Assembly: GCA_900315585.1 (NCBI GenBank)
Contig: OMZP01000009.1
Location: forward strand, 35,125 to 99,124
Direction: 5' to 3'
Source of the DNA: an uncultured Eubacteriales bacterium
GTDB taxonomy: Bacteria; Bacillota; Clostridia; Christensenellales; Aristaeellaceae
Length of the DNA: 64,000 nucleotides
The notes under the pieces are model-generated. The model worked only from the letters and a program-made list of their open reading frames with translations. It had not been told where the DNA came from and ran no database searches. The translations under genes were made by a program, and so were the position numbers. Positions 36,634 through 45,126 of this stretch are shown piece by piece. The number at the start of each line of letters is the position of its first letter. The first letter of the stretch is position 1.

Positions 36634-37956
36634 ATGAGCCAGAGAGAACACAGAATCTTCAATCCCGCCATGGAGTGCATCAGCCGCGACGAGCTGCACA
36701 AGATCCAGGGCGAACGGCTGGCCGCCACCGTGAAGCGGGAGTATGAGAACGTGCCGGTCTACCGCGAGCGCATGGACGCCGCCGGCGTGAAGCCGGAGGA
36801 CATCCGCAGCCTCGAGGATCTGAAGTACCTGCCCTTCATGGAAAAGACCGACCTGCGGGACTACTATCCCTTTGGCCTCCTGGCTTCGCCCAAGAAGGAC
36901 ATCGTGCGCATCCACGGCTCCTCCGGCACCACCGGCAAGCCCATCGTCTCCGGCTATACCCGAAACGACGTGGACGTGTGGAGCGAGATGATGGCCCGGA
37001 CCCTCACCGCAGCGGGCGCCACCAGCGAGGACATCGTGCAGGTCACCTACGGCCTGGGCCTGTTCACCGGCGGCTTTGGCGCGTACCAGGGCGCGGACAA
37101 GCTGGGCGCGATGGTCATTCCCATGTCCAGCGGCAACACCCAGCGCCAGATCATGATGATGAAGGACCTGGGCGCCACGATCCTCTGCTGCACGCCCTCC
37201 TACGCCTCCTACCTGGGCGAGACCGTCCGGGAGATGGGCATTGACCCGAAGAAGGATTTGAAGCTGAAGGCGGGCTGCTTCGGCGCGGAGCCCTGGACCG
37301 AGGAGATGCGCCAGCGGATCGAGCAGCTGCTGGAGATCGACGCCTGCGACATCTACGGCCTGACCGAGATCGCCGGCCCCGGCGTGGCCTTCGAGTGCCT
37401 GGAGAAGAACGGCATGCACATCAACGAGGACCACGTGATCGCCGAGATCATCGACCCTACCACCGGCGAACAGCTGCCCTACGGCAGGCACGGCGAGTTG
37501 GTGTTCACCACCATCACCAAGACGGGCATGCCCATGATGCGCTACCGCACCCACGACATCTGCACCCTCACCGCCGACAAATGCGCCTGCGGGCGCACGC
37601 TGGCCCGCATGGGCCGCATCGTGGGCCGCACGGACGACATGTTGGTCATCCGCGGCGTGAACGTGTTCCCCAGCCAGATCGAATCCGTGCTGGTGGGCGC
37701 GGACGGCGTGGCCCCGCACTACATGCTGATCGTGGACCGGGTGAACTCCTCCGACACCCTGGAGGTGCAGGTGGAGATGACCGAGGACATGTTCGGCGAC
37801 ACCGTGTCCCACATCGAGAACGTCCGCAAGTACATCACCGCCCAGATCAAGTCCGTGGTTGGCATCGCCTCCAAGGTGAGTCTGGTCGCGCCCAAGTCCA
37901 TCCCGCGCAGCGAGGGCAAGGCCAAGCGCGTGATCGACAAACGCAATTTGCATTAA
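36634..37956 (+). CDS. paaK: Phenylacetate-CoA ligase (PaaK family)
   Basis: A 440-residue PaaK-type ligase forming aryl-acetyl-CoA from arylacetate, ATP and CoA. Marks are the P-loop GSSGTTGKP (about 94-102), YGLTEIAGPGVAFEC, the MPMMRYRTHDI block, and the C-terminal GKAKRVID with its Lys. In anaerobes this sub-family commonly accompanies an ACT protein and indolepyruvate ferredoxin oxidoreductase, handling aromatic acids. It is probably read from the same T-box-controlled transcript. Start ATG 36634 or TTG 36628; GAAAGGG lies upstream of both. Confidence 0.92.
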   Translation: MSQREHRIFNPAMECISRDELHKIQGERLAATVKREYENVPVYRERMDAAGVKPEDIRSLEDLKYLPFMEKTDLRDYYPFGLLASPKKDIVRIHGSSGTTGKPIVSGYTRNDVDVWSEMMARTLTAAGATSEDIVQVTYGLGLFTGGFGAYQGADKLGAMVIPMSSGNTQRQIMMMKDLGATILCCTPSYASYLGETVREMGIDPKKDLKLKAGCFGAEPWTEEMRQRIEQLLEIDACDIYGLTEIAGPGVAFECLEKNGMHINEDHVIAEIIDPTTGEQLPYGRHGELVFTTITKTGMPMMRYRTHDICTLTADKCACGRTLARMGRIVGRTDDMLVIRGVNVFPSQIESVLVGADGVAPHYMLIVDRVNSSDTLEVQVEMTEDMFGDTVSHIENVRKYITAQIKSVVGIASKVSLVAPKSIPRSEGKAKRVIDKRNLH

Positions 37957-37969
37957 GGAGGGTCCAGCG

Positions 37970-38410
37970 ATGTTTATCAGGCAGATTTCCGTATTCCTTG
38001 AAAACACCCCCGGCGCGCTGCGGGAGATGTGCGAGCTGCTGGGAAACGGCGGCGTGGACCTGCTGGCCCTGTCCGTGGCCGACACCCAGAACTTCGGCAT
38101 CATCCGCATCATCACGGCCAATGAAGAGATTGACAAGGGCCTGCTGCTGCTGCGGGACCACGGCTACATCGCCAAGGTGAACCACGTGATTTGCGCCGAG
38201 GTGCCGGATCGCCCGCTGGGCCTGTGCGAGCTGCTGACGCTGATCGAAAAGGCGGGCCTGTCCGTGGAGTACATGTATTCCTTCCTCCGCGCCTCCCGCG
38301 AGGGCCAGGCCGCGCTGATCCTGCGCCTGTCCGACGGCGAGAAGGCCGCGAAGCTGTTTGAGATGCACGACGTGCACATGCTCAGCCAGGAGGAAGTGGA
38401 CGCGCTGTGA
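37970..38410 (+). CDS. Tandem ACT-domain protein
   Basis: A 146-residue protein of two ACT domains (about 1-70 and 71-146: ISVFLENTPGALREMCELL and CEVPDRP-like AEVPDRPLGLCELLTLI). ACT domains bind amino acids, so this may sense an aromatic amino acid and tune the neighbouring ligase. AGGAGG lies before ATG, 13 nt after paaK. The PaaK-ACT pair is conserved in anaerobic bacteria and archaea. A branched repeat cluster follows. Confidence 0.88.
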   Translation: MFIRQISVFLENTPGALREMCELLGNGGVDLLALSVADTQNFGIIRIITANEEIDKGLLLLRDHGYIAKVNHVICAEVPDRPLGLCELLTLIEKAGLSVEYMYSFLRASREGQAALILRLSDGEKAAKLFEMHDVHMLSQEEVDAL

Positions 38411-38424
38411 TTCTGATTGTCATG

Positions 38425-38636
38425 AAATGACCAATCAGAATCCATGAATTGCGCCACAGGCGCGTGAATAGCCCTTCGGGCGTGAATTGCCTTCGGGCAT
38501 GAAATGCGCTGCGACGCATGGGAGTGGCGCAATTCAAATCATGCGCGTCAGCGCAAATCATGTGCGAAGCACAATTCATGGCGCAAGGCGTCAGGCCAAA
38601 CGGCCGGAAGCCTTGCGCCATTTCATATCCTATAAT
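38425..38636. repeat. Cruciform-like array of small hairpins joined by 7-nt spacers
   Basis: Small hairpins (GCGCCACAGGCGC, GCCCTTCGGGC, GCCTTCGGGC, GCGCGTCAGCGC, GTGCGAAGCAC, and a GGCGCAAGGC/GCCTTGCGCC stem) are separated by 7-nt spacers. Spacers on the left read GTGAATT/ATGAAAT and on the right AATTCAT/AAATCAT, so left and right spacers are complementary. The element lies between convergent genes. Confidence 0.75.
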
Positions 38637-39499
38637 GGTTCGCATGCTTTGCCAACGGCAATATCGCCATCGTTTTCAATCACCGCCCGCAACAGCCGCC
38701 TGTCGTCCGTAAATCGCGTCAGGCGGCTGTTTTCGTATACGGCGTACAGCGTGAGCGCGTCGGCCCGGGCGGCGCGCAGGGCCAGCCGGGCGTCGCATTC
38801 GCCGCCCACGGCCACCACCCGGGCGGGCACGGGCCTGGACAGCGGCTTCAATTCGCTGAGCCAGGTCCGAAGGCGGGCGTCACCCAGCGCGCGGCGCTCG
38901 TCCTCTGCCGAGAGCAGTATGAACGCCGCCGCGAACAGGGGTGTCAAGTTCAGCCGCCCGCCCAGGAAAACCGGAACGAGCGCCAGCGCCGAAAGCAGCC
39001 CCGCGACGATCCGACCGAGGAGGATGCCGACCTCCACCGCCCGGTTCCGGCCCAACCGCTCCGACAGCAGCGCATACAGCATCCGCCCGCCGTCCAGGGG
39101 CAGCGCGGGCAGCAGGTTGAACCCCAACAGCACCAGGTTCGTCTCCATCAGCCGCACGGCGAAGACTGGGTCCAGCGCACGCCAGTGGGCCAGCGCCGCC
39201 GCGATCAGCAGCGCCAGCAGGCTCCCCGCCGGGCCTGCCGCCGCCACCGCCAGCAGCCGCCCGGGGGAGAGGGCGTAGGGGTTTTCAAGCCGGATGGCCC
39301 CGCCGATGGGCATGATGCGGACCTCACCGATGCCCACGCCCAGGGCCCTCGCCATGGCAAGGTGGGCCGCCTCGTGGACCGCCAGGCTGACGGCCAGCGC
39401 CGCCATCGCATCGCCCGCGCCCAGCAGCGCCGCCGCCAGCGGGAAAACCAGCGCCAGCGGGTGAAGCCTGAGCTTAGTGCGCCCGATCGTCAGCCCCAC
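38630..39499 (-). CDS. spoIVFB: SpoIVFB-like intramembrane site-2 protease
   Basis: A 289-residue polytopic metalloprotease of the SpoIVFB/S2P family with zinc motif HEAAH (42-46) and the third ligand in LPALPLDGGR (Asp136). In spore formers it cuts the pro-sequence from pro-sigma-K in the outer forespore membrane; pro-sigma-K is encoded at 8516. A cytosolic CBS-like or domain-of-unknown-function tail covers about residues 195-289. The start is GTG, overlapping the TAG stop of spoIVFA by one base, so the two are coupled. Confidence 0.88.
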   Translation of the reverse strand: MGLTIGRTKLRLHPLALVFPLAAALLGAGDAMAALAVSLAVHEAAHLAMARALGVGIGEVRIMPIGGAIRLENPYALSPGRLLAVAAAGPAGSLLALLIAAALAHWRALDPVFAVRLMETNLVLLGFNLLPALPLDGGRMLYALLSERLGRNRAVEVGILLGRIVAGLLSALALVPVFLGGRLNLTPLFAAAFILLSAEDERRALGDARLRTWLSELKPLSRPVPARVVAVGGECDARLALRAARADALTLYAVYENSRLTRFTDDRRLLRAVIENDGDIAVGKACEPL

Positions 39500-40185
39500 T
39501 ACAGCCCCAGCCTTTCCGCCGGGTCGATGGACTCGCCGCCCTGGCGCAGCTCGAAGTACAGCCCGTTCGCCGCCGCGCCCAGCGCATCGCCCCGGTTCAC
39601 CGCGTCCCCGGCGGCCACATTGACCTCGGAGAGGTTGGCGTACACGCTCTCCAACCCCTCGCCGTGGTCGACCAGCACGCCGTAGAGCCCGCCGGAAAGG
39701 GGACTGACGGCGGTGACGGTCCCGGCCCCGGCGGAGACCACCGCGCCCGCCCCATCAAACATCGTCCAGGGTTGCAGCGCGCTCCAGGCGTGGGCGACGG
39801 CACCGTCGATGGGAAGCGTCATCGCCCCGCCGCCGGAGACGTTCAGGAACACCAGCGCCGATTCCGGCATCAGGCTGCGCACGAAGGTGAGCTCGCCCAG
39901 GCTGTCGTCCAGGTCGATGCGCATGGTCAGCGCCTGCCGAATGCCGTCCCGGGCCTTTACCGCCCAGGGCTCGTTCACGTTGCCCAGGGCCAGCACCCCC
40001 AGCAGCACCGCGCAGGCCACGGCGCTGTTGCGCACGAGCCGATCCCGCCGGGTGAGGGGAGGCTTCGGCCTGTCCTCCCGGCGTGTGCGATGAAAGCGAA
40101 AGCGCGACTTGCGCTTCTTCGGAGCAGCCGTGTTTTCCTGGGGCCTGAACTGCGTGTGAATTTGCAGCGTGCGGTTTTCAGACAT
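39499..40185 (-). CDS. spoIVFA: SpoIVFA-like membrane protein with M23/LytM domain
   Basis: A 228-residue protein: basic cytosolic N-terminal part (1-50), one transmembrane helix (about 52-68), and a C-terminal LytM-type beta domain (GLYGVLVDHGEGLESVYANL, AAANGLYFELRQGG) lacking most catalytic metal ligands. This is the SpoIVFA layout; SpoIVFA holds SpoIVFB in complex and controls sigma-K release. Coupling to the site-2 protease supports the call. Start ATG is preceded by GGGAGGGATTGGC. Confidence 0.83.
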   Translation of the reverse strand: MSENRTLQIHTQFRPQENTAAPKKRKSRFRFHRTRREDRPKPPLTRRDRLVRNSAVACAVLLGVLALGNVNEPWAVKARDGIRQALTMRIDLDDSLGELTFVRSLMPESALVFLNVSGGGAMTLPIDGAVAHAWSALQPWTMFDGAGAVVSAGAGTVTAVSPLSGGLYGVLVDHGEGLESVYANLSEVNVAAGDAVNRGDALGAAANGLYFELRQGGESIDPAERLGL

Positions 40186-40230
40186 GCCAATCCCTCCCGT
40201 CGGTCAAGGGTATGCCGCGGTGGAGGGAAT

Positions 40231-40446
40231 TAGGATTATGAAATGAGGAATGAGGAGTGAGGAATGAGGAATGGGGAATGGAAAATGGAAAATGGAAAAT
40301 GGAGAATGGAAAGATCCTTCGCTACGCTCAGACAACGACGCAAGTCTGTCATCCCGAGCGAAGCGAAGGATCATTTACTTTTGAATTGAACAGTATCTGG
40401 GTGACAAGCTTTGACAGGCTGTCATCCTGAGCGAAGCGAAGGATCT
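40231..40446. repeat. Heptad left arm joined to REP-like units
   Basis: Tandem GAGGAAT then GGAAAAT units (40240-40308) without a matching right arm are followed by GATCCTTCGCTACGCTCAG and its inverted partner CGAGCGAAGCGAAGGATC (40312-40371), then one more REP unit (about 40421-40445). The gap separates spoIVFA from rodA. Confidence 0.7.
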
Positions 40447-40471
40447 TCTGCTTGTTACCGCCGCGTCGGGT

Positions 40472-41719
40472 CTACACCCGCTTCAGCGGGATCACCCGCT
40501 CGGTGGCGGTGTGCTGGCGCTGCTCGTGCTGGCGGGAGCGCATCACCACGTTCAGCACCAGCCCGATGCCCATCATACTGGTGAGCATGTTGCTGCCTCC
40601 GTAGCTGACGAAGGGCAGGGGAATTCCGGTGACGGGCAGCAGACCGATCACCATGCCGATGTTCTCCACGATGTGGAACATGAACATGGCCATGACGCCC
40701 ACGATGAGGTAGGAGCCGTAGGGGTCGCTGGTGCGCATGGCCAGGTAGATCAGCCGCCCGATGAGCAGCATGTAGGCCAGCACCAGGGACGCGCCGCCCA
40801 CCAGCCCGAAGGATTCGCAGACGATGGCGAATATGAAGTCGGTGTGGTCGTCGGAGATGTAGCCCAGGGAGGCGAAGCTGCCGGGGCTGACGATGCCCTT
40901 GCCCAGCACGCCGCCGGAGCCGATGGCGATCTGCCCGTTGATGATCTGCCGCGCCTCGTCCGGGTAGGCGTCCGGGTTCAGCCACATCAATATGCGGGTG
41001 AAGCGGAAGTTGTCCGAGCCGGAGTTGTTCATGAAGTACCACAGCGGGATCATCAGCAGCACCAGCACGCCGATGACGCCCCAGATGAGCTTGGAGTTGG
41101 TGCCGGACACGAACACCATCACGCTGAACACGGCCACATACACCAGCGCCGTGCCGAAGTCCGGCTGGGCGACCACCAGAACGATGGGAATGCCCACGTA
41201 GATGCCCAGGGGGATGATGTCGTGGATGGTCATGATGGGCTTCATGCGCACGCAGAAGGCCTTCGCCAGGGCGATGATGATGGCGATCTTGCACACCTCC
41301 GACGGCTGGAAGCCGCGGTCGCTGCCCCAGTTGAAGAAGGCGGTCATGCCGCCGCGGCCCGCCTGGGCCAGCAGCAGCGTCAGCGTCAGAAGCGCGATCT
41401 GCGCCGCGTAGATGGTGTTGGCGTAGCGTTCGTAGAGCTGGTAGGGGAAGAATATGATGAAGGACATGGCGATCAGCCCCGCGCCGATCCACAACAGCTG
41501 CAGGCGGGGGTAGGTGACGGACTGGGTTTGGAGCATTTCGATGATGTTCGCGGGCTGCTCGATCACCTGGGAGGAGGTGGCCGAGAAGATGCAGACCACG
41601 CCGAATAGCGAGATCGCCAGCACGATGATCAACAGGGGCCAGTCGAAATACTTCATCAGGCTCCTGTCGAACCGGTTGTCCTTGATGTACTTGAAAAATG
41701 CGCGTATTCTTGAAAGCAT
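40472..41719 (-). CDS. rodA: SEDS peptidoglycan polymerase RodA
   Basis: A 415-residue polytopic SEDS-family glycosyltransferase that polymerises glycan strands for sidewall growth together with PBP2. About ten membrane helices are seen; family blocks are FFNWGSDRGFQPSEVCKI, VVAQPDFGTALVY, and the C-terminal GIPLPFVSYGGSNML. Its place after the PBP2 gene identifies it as RodA rather than FtsW or SpoVE. ATG 41719 has AGGGAAAG upstream; a longer frame starts in repeat sequence. A repeat-filled gap of 160 bp separates it from PBP2. Confidence 0.92.
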   Translation of the reverse strand: MLSRIRAFFKYIKDNRFDRSLMKYFDWPLLIIVLAISLFGVVCIFSATSSQVIEQPANIIEMLQTQSVTYPRLQLLWIGAGLIAMSFIIFFPYQLYERYANTIYAAQIALLTLTLLLAQAGRGGMTAFFNWGSDRGFQPSEVCKIAIIIALAKAFCVRMKPIMTIHDIIPLGIYVGIPIVLVVAQPDFGTALVYVAVFSVMVFVSGTNSKLIWGVIGVLVLLMIPLWYFMNNSGSDNFRFTRILMWLNPDAYPDEARQIINGQIAIGSGGVLGKGIVSPGSFASLGYISDDHTDFIFAIVCESFGLVGGASLVLAYMLLIGRLIYLAMRTSDPYGSYLIVGVMAMFMFHIVENIGMVIGLLPVTGIPLPFVSYGGSNMLTSMMGIGLVLNVVMRSRQHEQRQHTATERVIPLKRV

Positions 41720-41763
41720 GTTCTTTCCCTGCCATAGGTGTTGCTTTGTAGGGGCATCGCCCA

Positions 41764-41875
41764 AAAGCCTTCCCCTTTGGGGAAGGTGCCGAACGCAGTG
41801 AGGCGGATGAGGTCTTTTCCTCAGTCGCCAGGGATTTGCGCACAGGCGGGCGGCGAAACGCCGCCCCTACAGGAG
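41764..41875. repeat. Half CCTTCCCC element plus GGCGGCG hairpin
   Basis: CTTCCCCTTTGGGGAAGG and GGATGAGGTC (the left half of the element at 4338) are followed by GGGCGGCGAAACGCCGCCC. It interrupts the mreB-rodA cluster without an evident terminator T-run. Confidence 0.65.
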
Positions 41876-41878
41876 GGG

Positions 41879-44344
41879 TTATTCCGCCAGTGAAAACTCC
41901 GTCGGCACCGTGAAGCCTTCGCTGTGCTGGAGGGAATCCAGGTAGTAGGTGATCACAGGCTTGATGGCGTAGGCGGAGTAGGCACCGGCGTAGCCGTTCT
42001 GCACGTAGCAGACCACCACGATCTTCGGGCTGTCCGCCGGGGCGTAGGCGACCATCCAGCTGTTGTTCTCCACGTCCAGCTCCGTGCGCTGGGAGGTTCC
42101 GGTCTTGGCGGCGATCTTGTACTTGCTGTCCTTGAAGTAGTTGGCGGCGGTACCGCCGGCCACCTCGTCGGTAACGTCCTCCATCCCGGCGCGGATGGTG
42201 GCGAAGTAGAGGGGGTCGCTGTCGATCTGGTTGGCCACCACCGGCTGCTTCTCGATGACCACGGTGCCGTCCGGGGCGATGATCTTGTCCACGATCTGGG
42301 CGTCGTACACGGTGCCGCCGTTCACAATGGCGCTGACGTAGCGGGCGACGGCCACGGGCGTCACCTGGGTGATGGACTGGCCGATGGCGCACATGATGGT
42401 CTCGTTGGGCGTCCAGTAGATGTCGGCCAGGTAGGTAACGAAGGTGTTGACCATGTAGTGACTTGAGATGTACTCCCGGGGCAGGCCGATGTCATACTGT
42501 AAAATCTCGCGGATGGGCTGATACCACTGCTCCTTGGTGTTGTAGCTGATGGCGATCTTCATCAGGTCGGCCAGCGCCTTTTCCAGCACCTCCGTGGACA
42601 CGTTCATCTTGCGATCCTGGATGATCTGCTCCAGCGTGGTCTTCATGGCCGTATAGGTCAGCAGGGGTTTGGCCGTGTTCTGCCAGGTGGGGCTGTTGTC
42701 CGGGTCGTAGAGCATGTGCTGGTTGCCCACGAAGGATGTGGCCTCGCCGGGCAGCTCGATGTTGGTCTTGCTGGTGAGACCCAGGGCGGCCGCCCACTGG
42801 TAGAGGCGGTCGATGCCCAGCCGGTAGCCCACGGTGTAGAAGTACATGTTGCAGCTGTTTTTCAGCGCGGTCTCCAGGTTCTGGTTCTGGTGATCCTCCG
42901 GGAAGCGGGTCCAGCACTTGGCGGGCCGGTCCGCGTTGGTCTCGGTGAAGCCCTCGGCGCGGTCGTTGATGATCTCGTCCACGGTGATCACGCCCTCGGA
43001 GAGCCCGCCCAGGGCGGTGCACATCTTGAAGATGGAGCCCGGGGCGTCCTTGGTGCCGATGGCCCGGTTCAGCAGGGGATTGTTGCCCTCCAGCACGGCG
43101 TCCCACAGCGTGGGATCCACCTTGCCGTCGTTGAACATGCTCAGGTCGTAGCTGGGCACGCTCACCATGCCCAGCACCCTGCCGGTGTACGGGTCCATGG
43201 CCACCATCGCGCCGGTCTCCGCCAGCTTGATTTCCCGGCCCTGCTCCTCGTATTCCTTCAGGATGTCCTCGTTCTCCCGCAGCCAGTGGCCCCAGCGCAG
43301 GGAATCCTCCTGGATGGCGTGAATGTCCTTGATGGCGCTCTCCAGGCGCGAGGCCATGTACTCCTGTAAATCCACGTCGATGGTCAGCACCACGGAGTTG
43401 CCGTCGGTGGGCGCGGTGTAGGAAAGCTCGCGCACGGCCTTGCCGCGGGTGTCCACCTCCACGGCGCGGGAGCCCTGCCGGTATTCGATGTAGGGGGACA
43501 GCTGGTCCTCCAGCGAACGCTCCACGCCGTCGGAGCCGATGTAGGCGTCGTTGGGGTAGCCCTGGTTCTGGTAGCTTTCCAGCTGCGAGGCGGAGATCTT
43601 GCTGGTGTAGCCGATCACGTGGCAGGCCACGTCGCCCTGGGGGTACACCCGGGAGGAGCTCTCCTCCACGTCCACGCCCAGCAGATCCAGCGAGCGCACC
43701 TCGATCTCGGAAACGGTCTCGTAGCCCACGTCGTAGGCGATGGTGACGGGGGTGGGCTTGAAGGCGTTCATGCGGCTCTCCTGCCACAGCGCCAGCACCT
43801 TCACGATCATGTCCTCGTCGGCGTCGTTGCCCAGCACGTCCAGTATTTTATACTTCTGCACCAGCGTGCGGTACAGATCCTTTTCGTCCACCTTGGACAG
43901 GTAGAAGTTGCTGCGCCACTGGCGCTCCCGGGTCTGCTCCACGGCGGGGCTGCCCGAGCCGCTGTCAAAGCGCCACACACCGTCCTCGTCCTTTTTCAGC
44001 CAGAAGTCGTTGACGGTGGTCTTGCCGTTGCTTTCCACCAGCTTGATCACTTCCGCCAGGGTTTGCGTGTAGGCCAGGCGGTCCGCGTCGCTGTTTTTCA
44101 ACGGGTCGCGGTAGAAGGTGACGTTGAAGCTGCGGCGGTCGTAGGCCAGAGGCACCATGTTGGTGTCGTAGATGGTTCCCCGCATGCCGTAGAGGGTGAT
44201 GGTCTTGGCGGAGCGGGTCTCGGCCCGCTCGGTGTAGGTGTCGCCCCGGGCCTGGATCATCCAGTCAAGGCGAATGAAGAAGGACGCGAACACGACCAGC
44301 AGTATGCCGGCCAGGATCCACATGCGCTTGGAATAGGGCTTCAA
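41879..44344 (-). CDS. mrdA: Penicillin-binding protein 2 (elongasome transpeptidase)
   Basis: An 821-residue class B PBP that crosslinks sidewall peptidoglycan. N-terminal helix (about 8-26), a long pedestal/dimerisation region with the TLYGMRGTIYDTN segment, and a transpeptidase domain with active-site SIFK, KNSCNMYF (SxN) and AAKTGTSQ (KTG). It is longer than the usual 600-700 residues, mainly in the pedestal. The start is TTG 44344, with GGAGGTG 8 nt upstream, overlapping the mreD stop (TTGA). RodA downstream is its expected partner. Confidence 0.93.
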   Translation of the reverse strand: MKPYSKRMWILAGILLVVFASFFIRLDWMIQARGDTYTERAETRSAKTITLYGMRGTIYDTNMVPLAYDRRSFNVTFYRDPLKNSDADRLAYTQTLAEVIKLVESNGKTTVNDFWLKKDEDGVWRFDSGSGSPAVEQTRERQWRSNFYLSKVDEKDLYRTLVQKYKILDVLGNDADEDMIVKVLALWQESRMNAFKPTPVTIAYDVGYETVSEIEVRSLDLLGVDVEESSSRVYPQGDVACHVIGYTSKISASQLESYQNQGYPNDAYIGSDGVERSLEDQLSPYIEYRQGSRAVEVDTRGKAVRELSYTAPTDGNSVVLTIDVDLQEYMASRLESAIKDIHAIQEDSLRWGHWLRENEDILKEYEEQGREIKLAETGAMVAMDPYTGRVLGMVSVPSYDLSMFNDGKVDPTLWDAVLEGNNPLLNRAIGTKDAPGSIFKMCTALGGLSEGVITVDEIINDRAEGFTETNADRPAKCWTRFPEDHQNQNLETALKNSCNMYFYTVGYRLGIDRLYQWAAALGLTSKTNIELPGEATSFVGNQHMLYDPDNSPTWQNTAKPLLTYTAMKTTLEQIIQDRKMNVSTEVLEKALADLMKIAISYNTKEQWYQPIREILQYDIGLPREYISSHYMVNTFVTYLADIYWTPNETIMCAIGQSITQVTPVAVARYVSAIVNGGTVYDAQIVDKIIAPDGTVVIEKQPVVANQIDSDPLYFATIRAGMEDVTDEVAGGTAANYFKDSKYKIAAKTGTSQRTELDVENNSWMVAYAPADSPKIVVVCYVQNGYAGAYSAYAIKPVITYYLDSLQHSEGFTVPTEFSLAE

Positions 44345-44889
44345 AAGGACTTCACCTCCCGGTGGCGGGCGGGGACGCGCCCGCGGTTGTTGCCCAGCAG
44401 GATGGAATAGGCCAGCGGGCGAAGGAGTATCGTCAGCGCCGTGACGATCAGGGCGCGGACGGAGATGTTCAGAAAGTAGACGGCGCGAATCTCGGCGGTG
44501 TTGAAGTACTGCATCACGAACAGTGTGATCTCGCCGAGGGTATACAGCACGAACACCCACACGCCCCGCTGCACCCGCTTCTTCCGGGCCACGCGGCGGC
44601 CGGTGCGCAGGTGCTCTCCGGGGTTGTAGAGGATCAGGCCGATCATGAAGCCCACGGCCATGAAGAAGAAGGTCATGACGCCCAGGGTGCCGGAGGTGAT
44701 GTCGATGAGCAGCCCGCCGATGGTGCCGTAGAGCAGCCCGCGCATGCGGCCCATCAGCATGCCGATGAGGAATACCGCCACCACGGTCAGCGGGATGGCG
44801 TACACACCGGAATACACGATGGGCAACACCGTGGTATCCAGGATCACGGTTACCAGGATCATCAATGCGGGGGCAAGGCGTCTAAGCAA
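44341..44889 (-). CDS. mreD: Rod-shape determining protein MreD
   Basis: A 182-residue membrane protein with five to six helices and the MreD blocks GRMRGLLYGTIGGLLIDI and LRPLAYSILLG. It belongs to the elongasome membrane core with MreC. Start is TTG 44889 with GGAGG 9 nt upstream. It overlaps PBP2 by 4 nt. It is separated from mreC by an unusual 237-bp hairpin-rich gap. Confidence 0.88.
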   Translation of the reverse strand: MLRRLAPALMILVTVILDTTVLPIVYSGVYAIPLTVVAVFLIGMLMGRMRGLLYGTIGGLLIDITSGTLGVMTFFFMAVGFMIGLILYNPGEHLRTGRRVARKKRVQRGVWVFVLYTLGEITLFVMQYFNTAEIRAVYFLNISVRALIVTALTILLRPLAYSILLGNNRGRVPARHREVKSF

Positions 44890-45126
44890 TTTTGGATTCC
44901 TCCAGAATACATTTTATCCGGGGGTATCGGGGGCGGCAGCACCCCGATCTTCAATCGCGCCTGGCGACATGTGCGGCAGGCGCGTGGAATTTCATCGGAG
45001 GGAAATCTCATTTACCCGGAGAGGAAATTCCTACCTTGCAGATTTTGCGGCCAGAACCCTCGGGTTCAAGCAAAATCTGGAGGGGGTGGCAGTGGCGGGG
45101 GAGCTTGCTCCCCCGTCCACAAATGG
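44890..45126. repeat. Hairpin-rich gap between mreC and mreD
   Basis: CAGATTTTGC/GCAAAATCTG (45039-45048, 45070-45079) encloses GAACCCTCGGGTTC, and GGGGGAGCTTGCTCCCCC follows at about 45097-45114. No gene is seen. Such a spacer inside the mre cluster is unexpected. Confidence 0.6.

Noticed and set aside
38425..38636. Hairpin array considered as a CRISPR array
   Set aside because: The constant parts are 7-nt linkers and the hairpins are too short and varied; no cas genes are near.
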